DNA of 64,000 bases. It comes from Rhynchopus euleeides. Its lineage: Eukaryota > Euglenozoa > Diplonemea > Diplonemida > Diplonemidae. The stretch is taken from NCBI GenBank assembly GCA_963210315.1, contig OY723249.1:186001-250000 (forward strand), in the 5' to 3' direction. Each line of letters starts with the position of its first letter. Position 1 is the first letter of the stretch. The notes under the pieces were generated by a model, which saw only the letters and a list, made by a program, of their open reading frames with translations, was not told the DNA's origin and ran no database searches. Positions 23,321 to 34,925 of this stretch are shown in pieces. Position numbers and translations under genes: made by a program.

Positions 23321-23423
23321 TACAAGTATATACATGTATTATACATGTATAATACTTGCATGTCAACTATTATACATGTATAATACATGTATATGCCTGA
23401 AATATACATGTAAAATACATGTA

Positions 23424-23768
23424 CCGTATACGTAAATATTATGGAACGTAAATATTATGGAACGGGCCCATTTTTGGCCGGTCCGTTCCATAATATTTAC
23501 GTTCCAAAATATTTACAGGGCCAGTTCGGGACTCGGTGGTGAGGACGGCTTGCGTCAGGAATCGCGCGAAAAGTGCACGAGTAGGTCCCGTCAGGGACTC
23601 TGTACGCCGTCCGATCACCTGGTCCAAGTCCCCGAGTCGCAGAAAGCCCTGTAAATATTATGGAACGAAAAAAATCTGGAACGCCAACCCACCAGCGTTC
23701 CAAAATATTTACGTTCCATAATATTTACGTTCCATAATATTTACGTTCCAAAATATTTACGTATACGG
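23424..23768 (-). repeat. 345-bp TA-targeted element, copy 5
   Basis: Full length with TA flanks. The core variant CCAGTTCGGGACTCGG and TGTACGCCG is shared with copy 2 and with the interrupted copy at 27249. Confidence 0.85.
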
Positions 23769-24144
23769 TATTTTACATGTATAATACTTGTCATGCAAGT
23801 ATTATACATGTAAAATACTTGCATGACAAGTAAAATACATGTATAATACTTGCATGACAAGTAAAATACTTGCATGTAAGTAAAATACATGTATTTTACT
23901 TGCATGCAAGTATTTTACATGTATAATACTTGTATGACAAGTATTATACATGTAAAATACATGTAAATGCCTGAAATATACATGTAAAATACATGTATAT
24001 CAAGTAAAAATACATGTATAATAGTTGACATGCAAGTATCATACATGTATTTTTACTTGATATACATGTATTTTACATGTATATTTCAGGCATATACATG
24101 TATTATACATGTATAATAGTTGACATGCAAGTATTATACATGTA

Positions 24145-24489
24145 CCGTATACGTAAATATTATGGAACGTAAATATTATGGAACGGGCCCATTTTTGACC
24201 GGTCCGTTCCATAATATTTACGTTCCAAAATATTTACAGGGCCAGTTGGGGACTCGGTGGTGAGGACGGCTTGCGTCAGGAATCGCGCGAAAAGTGCACG
24301 AGTAGGTCCCGTCAGGGACTCTGTATGCCGTCCGATCCCCTGGTCCAAGTCCCCGAGTCGCAGAAAGCCCTGTAAATATTATGGAACGAAAAAAATCTGG
24401 AACGCCAACCCACCAGCGTTCCAAAATATTTACGTTCCATAATATTTACGTTCCATAATATTTACGTTCCAAAATATTTACGTATACGG
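24145..24489 (-). repeat. 345-bp TA-targeted element, copy 6
   Basis: Full length with TA flanks. It has a private change (GATCCCCTGG in place of GATCACCTGG) in the core. Confidence 0.85.
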
Positions 24490-24546
24490 TATAATACATG
24501 TATATACTTGTAGTTATACATGTAAAATTTACAAGATCCCACCGTG

Positions 24547-26481
24547 AAGGTGTCCCGACCCCCCCCCCCCCCACCCCCCCACCATGCACCGGCAGCTCAG
24601 CCAGGGTGCAGGCTGGTGGGGCAAGGTGAGACGGCGAAAAAATGGCGGTAGAGAACTTAGGGATGTCGAAGAATATGGCCAACACAAAAAAACACACCCG
24701 CCCCGCCTTAATCCCCTTGCCGAGGGGGTGAGGGTTTAGGGAGGTGAGGGTGGTGAGGGGGGCAGAGGGGGCGGGTTTTCCGTCCCCCAACAACTCCTTC
24801 CCCCCTTCTGCAGCTCAGTGGTGTAACAGTTCCCTGCGGGTGGCGTGGTGTGTGGTGGCGCGGATGATCTTGCGTGGGGGGGGAAGGGCGGGAAGGGTCG
24901 AGGAATAGCGTGGCGTTGCACACAGGGGCAGGGGCAGGGGGTTGGTGGGTATGGGTGGGCGCTCTTCTCTGCTTGTTGGAACTATTTTTTTCTAAAAAGT
25001 ATAGATCATCGGGGCGGCAGAACCAAAGAGACGCTGTGCGAGACAAGGGCCTCGCAGGCGGGGCGAGAGCAGCCCAGCGGAAGAACTGAGCTGCCTCAGA
25101 CACCTGCCTTTGCACAGCTGTGCTGCACGACGCGGCAGCCGGCACTTCCGACTCGACACAACCCCCACTGCGTCGCGCCCCCCCATGCCCAATAAAAGCA
25201 TGGGGGACATGACAAACACCATTCAGGAGAATCGCTCTGCTGTCAGTTTCATTTGTTTGAGATTCACTAGCGCTTCGACACGCAACCCAGTGAGACGCGC
25301 TCCCCCTCGCTCTCGGGGCCTGGCTAAAGGGCGGGAGGGGCTAGGAACACCTGAGCATGCGGAGCGCGTTTTGCTTGGGATTTGCTTGCTCGCTGTTGGC
25401 GCGTGGCCTATTTTTCAGCTCACACAAAGGTGTGCATAAGCTTTCGCTGCCAGTCTCTCTCTCTCTCTCATTTTGGATTTTGGGTACTTTTTTGCACTGC
25501 CACTTCGACACACACCCTCCTCACCCGTGTGACAAGTTGGACAGGCGAGCGAATGAGTAGCTGCCACAGCACAGAGGGAGAGAGAAAGACCCCACCCCCA
25601 CCCCCTCCCCCTCCACACTGAGTTTTTCTAAGAACTAATAAGGACTATCACGGGCCTCCACACAGCACACACACCAACTGCAAACTTTTATTGTCGCGCA
25701 AACAAACACATGGCGTAAAGCCGGCTCCTTGTTTGCAGCATAACACGTCACCCGCTGTGTGATGTGGTTTTCCACTGTGCACACAAACCCTTTGGGTGGT
25801 GTCAGATTGCCAAGCCAAGCACTGCTCTGCCGCAACCCCTCCACCGTGACTCACGGGGATCCAGGAAGCATCTAGGGCCTCCCGACCCGAACAGAAAATC
25901 GTCGCCAAAAAAGCCGAGGGAGAAGATCTGCAAAGCGAAGGGCAACCTCGACCACCACCCCACACACCTTGACTTGCTGAGGAGGTCGCACCGAGCGAGC
26001 TCGGGGAATCCGCACCACTGCCACGCACCCTGGGGTGTCTGGATTGGGGGAGATGTGGGGGGCGCTGCCAGATTGTGCGCTTATTATTCTTTGCGCTGTG
26101 AAACCATTTGCGTGTCTTGTGTGCGCGCCCCCCGCGGTGGAGGAACCCAAAGATTTAAAATAAACAACAGCAACAACAGCAAAGCGCCCTATCACTTCAC
26201 AGCTACAACCGCTCTGATGAATTTCCTTTTGTTTGTTGCGTTGACGCTTCTACACACAAAACCCTGAACTGATCACACCCTGAGCCTGATGAAGGGTGGG
26301 GTTAGTGTATAGAGCACGTTTAGTTGCAGCTGTGGTGGGGCGCTTTCCGCTCACACGAGTGTGCTTTAAAAAAAATCACATCGAACACACCTCCGCCACA
26401 CACCTTTAGGGCCCACTCCACTCCTCCCCGCCCCGGACACGACAGATTATTTTGGGGGGGGGGGGGCTGGGACTTGCAGCC
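24547..26481. other. Intergenic, no gene seen
   Basis: About 1.9 kb with C- and G-rich homopolymers near both ends (24560-24585, 26453-26466), CT-rich runs (about 25445-25470) and no frame with a recognisable domain. Confidence 0.45.
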
Positions 26482-26523
26482 CACGGTGGGATCTTGTAAA
26501 TTTTACATGTATAACTACAAGTA

Positions 26524-26836
26524 CCGTATACGTAAATATTATGGAACGGGCCCATTTTTGCCCGGTCCGTTCCATAATATTTACGTTCCAAAATATTTAC
26601 AGGGCCAGTTGGGGACTCGGTGGTGAGGACGGCTTGCGTCAGGAATCGCACGAAAAGTGCACGAGTAGGTCCCGTCAGGGACTCTGTACGCCGTCCGATC
26701 ACCTGGTCCAAGTCCCCGAGTCGCAGAAAGCCCTGTAAATATTATGAAACGAAAAAAATCTGGAACGCCAACCCACCAGCGTTCCATAATATTTACGTTC
26801 CATAATATTTACGTTCCAAAATATTTACGTATACGG
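26524..26836 (-). repeat. 345-bp TA-targeted element, copy 7 (313 bp)
   Basis: TA flanks. It is shorter by two terminal TGGAACGTAAATATT units, and one internal change gives ATGAAACG. It abuts the next copy with only TATA between them. Confidence 0.85.
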
Positions 26837-26842
26837 TATATA

Positions 26843-27187
26843 CCGTATACGTAAATATTTTGGAACGTAAATATTATGGAACGTAATTATTATGGAACGT
26901 AAATATTTTGGAACGCTGGTGGGTTGGCGTCCCAGATTTTTTTCGTTCCATAATATTTACAGGGCTTTCTGCGACTCGGGGACTTGGACCAGGTGATCGG
27001 ACGGCATACAGAGTCCCTGACGGGACCTACTCGTGCACTTTTCGCGCGATTCCTGAGGCAAGCCATCCTCACCACCGAGTCCCCAACTGGCCCTGTAAAT
27101 ATTATGGAACGTAAATATTATGGAACGGACCGGGCAAAAATGGGCCCGTTCCATAATATTTACGTTCCATAATATTTACGTATACGG
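26843..27187 (+). repeat. 345-bp TA-targeted element, copy 8
   Basis: Full length with TA flanks, opposite in orientation to copy 7. Together the two form a head-to-head palindrome of about 660 bp. Confidence 0.85.
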
Positions 27188-28024
27188 TACATGTATTATA
27201 CATGTATAATACTTGCATGTCAACTATTATACATGTATAATACATGTACCGTATACGTAAATATTATGGAACGTAAATATTATGGAACGGGCCCATTTTT
27301 GGCCGGTCCGTTCCATAATATTTACGTTCCAAAATATTTACAGGGCCAGTTCGGGACTCGGTGGTGAGGACGGCTTGCGTCAGGAATCGCGCGAAAAGTG
27401 CACGAGTAGGTCCCGTCAGGGACTCTGTACGCCGTCCGATCACCTGGTCCAAGTCCCCGAGTCGCAGAAAGCCCTGTAAATATTGGAGGATCCTTGAAAT
27501 CGGTAGTGTACAGTAGCGGACAGGGCGGACATTTCCTGGAAAAAGTGCCCGAAAAAAAAATTCGAAAAGGTCCCCCTTACAGAATTAGCCTTTTTTCAAA
27601 AAATCGGAAAATTTCGGACCGCAATTTGTACCCAAGAAAGTGCCGAATTTTCGGACTTGGTCCGATTTGAACGATTTCCGTGCCTCTTGCAACCCCCATG
27701 AGGGGGGGCTGCTGTTTCGGGTTCTTCCGGTGGTACATGCTGGGGTGTCAGGACAGGGAATCCTGCTCGCTGTACCCGGTGATCCCTGACGCAGCCAGGA
27801 AGTGGAGAGCCTTGGAACCCTGGTTGAGACCTGTAACACCCGGCCTTCCTGCCACTTGTGGCATTGTGGAGTGGAGGTGGTTATGGAGAAGGTTCTCTCT
27901 CCGTCCGGTCGAGCACAACCGTCCTCTCCAGCCAGGGGTCATCTACTTTCCAAACAAGGGCCAGGAACATGCTCAAACAAACCAATTGATCAGAAAATCT
28001 GGCTTGCCGTGGAATCATTGAGCA

Positions 28025-28800
28025 TTGGGGAGTGGTTTGCCCCCTTGCTGCGTATGACATGTCCATTTTTGACGATTTTTGGGCAGAATTTGGTGCGTGG
28101 GACCTTTCGATTTTCATGATTTTTTCGGAATTTCGTGGGGACCGGTACCCCATTTGAGGGCCAAAAATCTCATTTCCGAGGCCTGGGAATGGTCGCAGTG
28201 GCCTCAGATGTCCAAAAACGTTCAATTGACCTCTCCTCGAAGAAAAAATCGAAAGGTCCCCCCTACTGGCACCCCGGATTAGGACATGTCTCTGGGGGTG
28301 TCCGGGGGCATTTTTGGCCCATTTTTGGCTGGGGAAAAGGGCCATTTTTCACGATTTTTCGGTTTTTTGTCCGGACCGGCACCGCATTTGAGGGGCAAAA
28401 ATCTGATTTCCGAGGCCCGGGAATGGTCGCAGTGGCTTCATTTGGCCAAAAACGTTCAATTTACCCTTCTCCAAAAAAAATCGAAAGGGTCCCCCTACAA
28501 ATCGCCGGTCTTAGGAATTTTTTTTGGGCACCCAGATTTCAAAAATTTTCAAACTATTTTCTGGACCAAAAATCAAACTATTGAGGTCCTGGCCGGACAT
28601 GTCCGGGGGGGGGGGGGGGGGGGGGTCAAAATTGGATTTCCCGAATTTCCGGGTCCGGACATGTCCGCCCGGACATCCGGACACCAGAAAATGTCCGCCC
28701 GGACATGTCCGCCCTGTCCGGGGCGGACATTTCTGGATGTCCGGATGTCCGCCCGGACATGTCCGGGCGGGAAATTCGGGAAATGTCCGGGGGGGGGGGG
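28025..28800 (+). repeat. Direct repeat blocks A and B, left copies
   Basis: Block A (28025-28510, from ATTGGGGAGTGGTTTGCC) and block B (28530-28800, rich in GGACATGTCCGG and CGGACATCCGGAC) match 32995-33512 and 34926-35195 with few differences. GGACATGTCC is itself palindromic and is repeated many times in B. Confidence 0.8.
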
Positions 28801-28810
28801 GGGTAGGGGG

Positions 28811-29949
28811 GGTCAAATGCCACCCTTTTACGTGGACAAACACGATTTTTCAAAAAACCGGCGCAGAGGCCCCAAAGCCCCCGTAAACCCTCCAAACCCC
28901 CCCAGATCGGTCCGGAAACCCATCGAACCCCACTTTTCCACCATTCCGGGCACCTCAGGTGCCCGAATTGGGGTACCTAAATTTTGTGCCACCGTTTGGT
29001 ACCGTACAGTGCCACTGTGTGGGAGGTTGGAAAAGAAAATGCCCCAACACACCACATCTGAGGGTTGCAATGCATGTTGCTTGCCAACCACGTCATCCGG
29101 TGGGTGTCAGGCGCTATGTAGGTGGCATTAGCCAGGTCTTCGATGTGTTCTGGCTTGTATATATACCTCACTGCCACCATGCACCGGGAGGCTGCCTGTA
29201 GGTACGGAACAGTCCAGATGGTCGTGTGATTCCTGTGCAGCAGTGCTCCACAACCGGGATGTGTTGACAACGACTGTTGCAACACGAGCTGTACATTCCG
29301 GGAACACATGAAGTGCGCTGTCGTGGTACCCATTGTGCCAGAATTGGTAGTTGCTGCGGTCTACTTTGCCTGGCCCAAGAGCACTGGTACTGAACGGTGC
29401 AATATGCGTGGCGAGGTGAATACAACGGAAGCGCGCAAAGTCAATACAGCTCTCGGATGGCGGGTGGTGGTGCCACTAGTGTGTGACGTTCACTCGAGGA
29501 TACAACGCATCACAATGAATCAGCAACCGTGGACCGAGTACAATACGCTCTCTGTGGCTGGTGTGGGGGACAAAGGCAGTGCCTGTGCCGCAGGCAGGGA
29601 GGTATATATACAAGCCAGAACACATCGAAGACCTGGCTAATGCCACCTACATAGCGCCTGACACCCACCGGATGACGTGGTTGGCAAGCAACATGCATTG
29701 CAACCCTCAGATGTGGTGTGTTGGGGCATTTTCTTTTCCAACCTCCCACACAGTGGCACTGTACGGTACCAAACGGTGGCACAAAATTTAGGTACCCCAA
29801 TTCGGGCACCTGAGGTGCCCGGAATGGTGGAAAAGTGGGGTTCGATGGGTTTCCGGACCGATCTGGGGGGGTTTGGAGGGTTTACGGGGGCTTTGGGGCC
29901 TCTGCGCCGGTTTTTTGAAAAATCGTGTTTGTCACCCCCATTTGACCCC
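28811..29949. repeat. Foldback element with ~350-bp inverted arms
   Basis: The arm 28811-29170 is reverse-complemented almost perfectly at 29600-29949 around a 429-bp loop. The outer tips read GGTCAAATG. The arms are long and nearly identical, as in foldback transposons or a recent inverted duplication. No domain is encoded. Confidence 0.8.
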
Positions 29950-29961
29950 CCCTAGCCTACA

Positions 29962-31552
29962 GCATACAGTGCAAACGATAATTATTATCGCACATATACC
30001 AGATACGATAATTTTCGGAAAATTATCGCATACGATAATTTATTATCGCATACGATAATCCATTATCGTATGATGCGATAATCCCATTATCGTATACGAC
30101 CGGATACGATAATTATTATCGTATGCGATAACATACGATAATCCCATTATCGTATGCGATACCCACCTGATTTTGCCCGAAACCAATCACCGAAATCTCC
30201 AGTTTACCACCGCCAAACGCCACCAAAACCCGCCAAGGGCCACAATCAGCCACAAAATAGAGATCACTACCATTCTCCCAGCCCCAGGAAGGGTAAGATG
30301 AGCCTGTGGGGTCCGGTGCTGCAGGCAGGGTACGCGTACTGGTCTGTGTCCGGGCTGCTGTGGTCATCGACAAGGCTGTGTGGTCTGTCCGAAGGAGGTG
30401 GATGGTGGTCTCCCTCAGGTGGATCGCGTCTCTCCAATCCTGCATGGGCTCAGGTGTCTCCAGATGATCATCACCCCTTGCCTTGCTGTCGGTGAGGATG
30501 GCGCCCGAGCTCCGCCTTGTAGCGCAGCGGAGTCGTGCAGGTCAGGCAGGCTCCTTGAGGCCTCCGAGGTGATGTGCGCGCGCCACCCCGTGGTTCCTTG
30601 TAGAGTTGCAGACAGGTCCGTGCGCACGGTGGGAGCGTTCGTATCGCCCGTTCCGTGCCAGGTCCTGAAGAATACCTTTGGTTGAGTATTGCCTCTCTCG
30701 GGTTCAAACCCCATTCAAGGTCCTTCGCTATGTCATCACTGGTCGTCAGTCAGAGGGGAAGAACGGTGTTCCTCACTTTTTCACTGCTCACGGGAGCGAA
30801 GGCCAAGTCCAACATAAGTGGTAGCCTTGAAGAGAAATCTCCTGATCTCTCCAAACATTGCACCGAAGACCACACCTGCCTATCAGGTTCTTCCCCATCA
30901 GTCGAACAGTCTTTCTTGTTCATGTTCTGGGCAGGGTGCTCTGTCTCGGTCACCCCGACACCTGCTTCAACTAGGCTAGCCCAACGTCTTCCCTCAGTGT
31001 TCTCACAGGGGTGTCCTCAGTATCTGGGTCCCGACGGCAAGGCAGCGTACCAGTCGGCTTTGCGAACCCGCAACAGGCTATACTGGTGGTTGCATACCGC
31101 CGCAAGTATGACCCTGTTGCTGCGTAGTCATGTTTTCCATGAAGTGGGGTGGCGACAGGGTGTAAGTCACGAGGGGAAGGGCATGTGGAACGGCCACTGC
31201 CCAATCCCCAGAGTCCTCTCCGCCCCACTGTGCCTGAAACTTCTTCAGACAGACATAGTGATGTGCATGTCATGGCACTATGTGTGTTGTGTCTCTGCTA
31301 CCCATTTGTGAGGGACATTCTACACTTCTGAGTGAAGCCCCCCGTCACCAATAATTCAAAGAAGCAAAAATGGCAGCTTCCGGCTCCACTTTTACCACTT
31401 TTTCAATGTGCTCTGGGCTGATTTCTGGTTTTCCGAAAATCTCAAAAAATTATCGCACCATTATCGTATATTATCGTATACGATAATATACGATAATGGG
31501 AATACGATAATAATTATCGTATGCGATAATAATTATCGTTTGCACTGTATGC
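29962..31552. mobile_element. GCATACAGTGC-ended element, 1.59 kb
   Basis: The ends GCATACAGTGCAAACGATAA and complement run on into arrays of ATTATCG and CGATAAT units (29980-30160 and 31445-31540). CTAG and a C/G run lie on both sides, but a target duplication is not clear. The middle is a copy of the CCACCTGATTTTG element. Confidence 0.65.
30163..31228. mobile_element. Second copy of CCACCTGATTTTG element, inverted and truncated
   Basis: Its left end matches the right end of the 12204-13160 element, and homology runs to about 31228, corresponding to about 12330 in that copy. The other terminus is missing. It lies inside the GCATACAGTGC element. Confidence 0.75.
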
Positions 31553-31709
31553 CTAGGGGGGGGGGGGGGTCAAAATTGGACCCGGACATCCGGACACCCG
31601 GATTTCCGGTCCGGATATGTCCGCCCTGTCCGCCCTGAAATCGCCTAAGGGGCCGGGGGAAATCCAGGAAATTCGGGAAATCCAGGAATATGAAGAATCC
31701 TCCTAGGGA

Positions 31710-31824
31710 GGCGTTTAAATATTCTCATAATTACACGGGATAATTACACGCCCAGTATAATTATTTCTAGGCATTTTCTTAAGGTTTATGTTCTGGCGTG
31801 TAAATATGGCCATAATTACACGCC
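31710..31824. promoter_or_regulatory. Paired palindromic motifs upstream of the recombinase gene
   Basis: GGCGTGTAAATATGG joined to CCATAATTACACGCC (31795-31824) is a near-perfect 30-bp palindrome. A related motif GGCGTTTAAATATT...CATAATTACACGG lies at 31710-31738, and a half-site ATAATTACACGCCC at 31740-31752. They end about 45 bp before the recombinase ATG. They could be recombinase core sites or an operator. Neither role is shown by sequence alone. Confidence 0.55.
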
Positions 31825-31867
31825 ACCCCAAAACAGGCCAAATCACACACACACAAGGGCTCTCAGT

Positions 31868-32863
31868 ATGGTCAGAACATGCCTGAAGCCCGAAGAGGAC
31901 GACGAGGTGAGACTGGCGATGCCAGACGTCTACTTCAAGGAGTACACCCGCATGGCCGACTATCTCAATCTATCAGCGAGGCGGAAGACGGCTCCGAAGG
32001 AGCAGCAAGTGATGCAATATTTCCGAAGCCTCAAGGATGACGGGCTGAAGACCTCCACCCTGTGGACCAAGTGGAGTGGCATACTTCAAGTGATCAAGTA
32101 CCGATTTGATGAGGACGCGAAGTACCCCGGCATGACTAAGATCCTGTCCTCCTGGGGGAAAGGAGAGGTACCCAAGCAGGCCAACATCTTCACCCAGGAC
32201 GACATCGAGGCGTTCTGTCGGCAGCCGCGGACGAGCGAGAGCGCATACCATCTTGTACGGGCAGCGGTTGCAGTGACAAGCTACTACGCGGGGCTCAGGT
32301 CCGTCGAGTGCTATGGCCTCACCTTCGACAGCATCGTTCCATTCGAGGGCGGATTCAAGATGAGATTCCTCAGGTCGAAGGTTCGTGGGGTTGCACAGAA
32401 GACAGAATGCATCATCCCCGATGGATTGATGTCAGAGACGCTGCGGTCCTACATCACCTCGGTCCAGAAACAGTTTCCACTGCTGGACTCGACAAGCCCG
32501 CTCTGGGTCACCGGGGTTGATGGCGCACTCACCTTCAAAAAGACACGGCTGGGAATCAACATGATCCGCGCTTCGGGGGTGCGCATTGCCGAGGCTCTGG
32601 GGAAGGAGGATCCTGCACGGTACACCGGTCACACGTACCGACGGTCGTGTGCCCAGGTGCTGTTCGATGGGGGTGTGGCAGCGTCTCAGGCACAGACACA
32701 TATGGGATGGAGAAACCCGAGCATGTTCCTCCGCTATGCCGGGACATCGACGACTTCGCAGCGCCACATCGCGAGCACCCTAGCCCCGGGCAATCCCTCT
32801 ACCGAGGCAGCCCCGCCGACTCAGGCACCAGCACTGACCCTCAACCTGCGCCTCATCCAGTGA
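31868..32863 (+). CDS. Tyrosine recombinase (Crypton-like)
   Basis: This 331-residue site-specific recombinase would cut and join DNA through a 3'-phosphotyrosine. Residues about 20-105 look like a helical core-binding domain. The catalytic domain shows GLRSVE (R144), the beta-hairpin Lys in LRSKVRG (K171), the HxxR box in GHTYRR (H255, R258), W281 in MGWRNPS and the nucleophile Y290 in FLRYAG. This R-K-H-R-W-Y set is complete, so the enzyme may be active. A short Pro/Ala-rich tail follows. Lone recombinase genes of this size in eukaryotic repeats are typical of Cryptons. There is no reverse transcriptase nearby, which argues against a DIRS element. The only recognisable gene in the 12.4-kb composite, and the only confident plus-strand gene in the window. 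Codon use is like host genes. Confidence 0.9.
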   Translation: MVRTCLKPEEDDEVRLAMPDVYFKEYTRMADYLNLSARRKTAPKEQQVMQYFRSLKDDGLKTSTLWTKWSGILQVIKYRFDEDAKYPGMTKILSSWGKGEVPKQANIFTQDDIEAFCRQPRTSESAYHLVRAAVAVTSYYAGLRSVECYGLTFDSIVPFEGGFKMRFLRSKVRGVAQKTECIIPDGLMSETLRSYITSVQKQFPLLDSTSPLWVTGVDGALTFKKTRLGINMIRASGVRIAEALGKEDPARYTGHTYRRSCAQVLFDGGVAASQAQTHMGWRNPSMFLRYAGTSTTSQRHIASTLAPGNPSTEAAPPTQAPALTLNLRLIQ

Positions 32864-32994
32864 AGTAAGATCAGCAAGTGTTGAAGTCCATCAAAGTCAG
32901 ATCCTCATCCCTCTCCACTTCCTCACCCTCCCCTAACAAATTTGTGACTCGTCCATAATTTTTGTACAAAAAAAAGCCTAATTTCAGAAAATTA
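32864..32994 (+). other. Recombinase 3' flank
   Basis: A short A/T- and C-rich stretch between the recombinase stop and the right copy of block A. No terminator-like signal is certain. Confidence 0.3.
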
Positions 32995-33512
32995 TTGGGG
33001 AGTGGTTTGCCCCCTTGCTGCGTATGACATGTCCATTTTTGACGATTTTTGGGCAGAATTTGGTGCGTGGGACCTTTCGATTTTCATGATTTTTTCGGAA
33101 TTTCGTGGGGACCGGTACCCCATTTGAGGGCCAAAAATCTCATTTCCGAGGCCTGGGAATGGTCGCAGTGGCCTCAGATGTCCAAAAACGTTCAATTGAC
33201 CTCCTCGAAAAAAAATTCGAAAGGTCCCCCCGACTGGCACCCCGGATTAGGACATGTCTCTGGGGGTGTCCGGGGGGCATTTTTGGCCCATTCTTGGCTG
33301 GGGAAAATGGGCCATTTTTCACGATTTTTTCGGTTTTTTGTCCGGACCGGCACCGCATTTGAGGGGCAAAAATCTGATTTCCGAGGCCCGGGAATGGTCG
33401 CAGTGGCTTCATTTGGCCAAAAACGTTCAATTTACCCTTCCCCAAAAAAAAATTCGAAAGGGTCACCCTACAAATCGCCGGTCTTAGGAGCAAAAAATTT
33501 GGGCACCCAGAC
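32995..33512 (+). repeat. Direct repeat block A, right copy
   Basis: It matches 28025-28510 from ATTGGGGAGTGGTTTGCC onward with small indels in homopolymers. Homology ends near TTTGGGCACCCAGA. Confidence 0.8.
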
Positions 33513-33599
33513 AGGCGTGTATCTATTTCACGGAATGAAAATAGGAATTTGGGGAAAAAATATTTTTTTGCGCTATTTTTTTGCACTATTTTTTTGCAC

Positions 33600-33890
33600 T
33601 TTTTTCCTTTGGATTTTATTGTGACCCTACTTGGTATTGGCAGAAATTTTTTATGTTCCCGGTCTTGGAGGTGCTCAAACATTCAAAAGAACACATTTTC
33701 CGTGGCCAAAAAAATTTTTGCACCCGGAGGTGGGGATGGGGGTGGTGGTCACTACTTTTTTGCACCATTTTGCTTTAGGTTTTATTGTGACCCTACTTGG
33801 CATTGGCAGAATTCTTTTATGTTCCCGGTCTTGGATGTGCTCAAACAGTCAAAAGAACACATTTTCCGGGTGCAAAAAAATGTTGCCCCT
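33600..33890 (+). repeat. Two-copy tandem repeat, ~165-bp unit
   Basis: The phrases TTATTGTGACCCTACTTGG and TTTTATGTTCCCGGTCTTGG with AAAAGAACACATTTTCCG occur twice in tandem, at about 33617 and 33780. Confidence 0.75.
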
Positions 33891-33954
33891 GGGGGGTGGA
33901 GAGGGGGGTCGGAGGGCGGTGGTGTGAGAGGCTTGCTCTCGAGCTCAAACCAAC

Positions 33955-34176
33955 AGATGTTCACTACCGTGGCCTCCGGCGGCTGGGGGGCTCCGCCCCC
34001 CAGACCTCCCTGTGGCGTGTCTTTGCGCGACAATTTATCGTCCCCCCATGCGACATGTGCTATCTGTCAGTTGTGTTGTACTTGAGCGTATGCGACTATG
34101 GAGCCAGGCCAACAGACGTTCGCTACCGTGGCCTCCGGCGGCTGGGGGGCTCCGCCCCCCACACCCCCCTGTGGCA
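33955..34176 (+). repeat. GC-hairpin repeat, two further copies
   Basis: Copies at about 33955-34020 and 34112-34176 of the ACCGTGGCCTCCGGCGGCTG motif with the CTGGGGGGCTCCGCCCCCC hairpin, same strand as the others. Flanking sequences differ from the 7172 pair, so the motif itself is the conserved unit. Confidence 0.75.
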
Positions 34177-34925
34177 TGTGCCTGGTCTTGGAGCCAAGCC
34201 CTTGCGCGTACGGGGCTGCGGCATGTCGGTTCCAGCACCCTCGCGGGAGGCTGGGCCCGAGCACTGATCTCTAAGAGACGAACCACCTTGCGAATGCGAT
34301 CGGGTTTGCGGGCTTGCGGCCATGACATCTCGAAAGGGTCGTCGTGGGCCCGTGATCATGTTTCGGGTTCGACTTGGTGGGCATCCGTGGCGATTCGCGG
34401 AACCACGTGTATGTGTGCGAGGAAGCAAAGAGATAACACACCAGGAGCCACGCAGCACCAGGTCGACCTGGATCTGATCGAGCTCAGGGGGAAGGAAGCA
34501 CAGTCACCAAAGTGATATCACCGCCGGCCTCAACCACCAAACTGCAACCGCAGAAGTTCCGCTATTCTCACAAGGGAAGGCGCCCTGGGATGTAGCAGTG
34601 ATTTGTGTGCAGCGCCATCAAGTGACACTGACCGCCTTGAACAGAGAGGTAGTGTACAGATGGCGAGCAGTGGGAGGGCGTGCTGTGTCCTTCCACTTCC
34701 CCATCTACCTCCATTCGTTCACCGTTGTTGATAGCGATTTTTTCGCCATTTTTTCGAATCGTATGCATCGGTCAGGCCGAGTGAATCAAAATAGCGCAAA
34801 AATCACACCAAAATCTGTGTCTGAGGCACAGAAATCGTGCAAAAAAGCACCCAAAAAAAGTGCAAAAAAACCAAAATAGGATTTCGAAAATTGGCCAAAA
34901 TACCCCCAAAATAGAGCCACACCTG
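34177..34925. other. Non-coding stretch between repeat blocks
   Basis: It lies inside the 7.85-kb insertion between the GC-hairpin motifs and right block B. No domain-bearing frame was found. Confidence 0.4.

Larger units (their letters stand above)
22728..24546. mobile_element. CACGGTGG-ended transposon, 1.82 kb
   Basis: The ends are identical to those of the 1907-3654 element (CACGGTGGGATCTTGTAA). The dinucleotide AA stands on both sides (22726-22727 and 24547-24548). The interior is a 557-bp TA insertion, two 345-bp repeats and micro-palindromes. No transposase is encoded. Confidence 0.85.

Noticed and set aside
24446..26267. Several 100-170-residue frames between 24.4 and 26.3 kb
   Set aside because: They are Pro/Ser/His-rich translations of low-complexity DNA on both strands, with no domain and no codon bias like the true genes.
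28959..29809. Identical 80-100-residue frames in opposite directions
   Set aside because: They are the two arms of the foldback repeat read from each side, not paralogous genes.
30690..30712. tRNA-like B box (GGTTCAAACCCC)
   Set aside because: No cloverleaf can be folded around it. The acceptor and anticodon arms do not pair, and it lies inside a transposon copy.
31868..32863. Recombinase as part of a DIRS-type retroelement
   Set aside because: No reverse transcriptase, RNase H or gag-like frame exists within the insertion or the composite.
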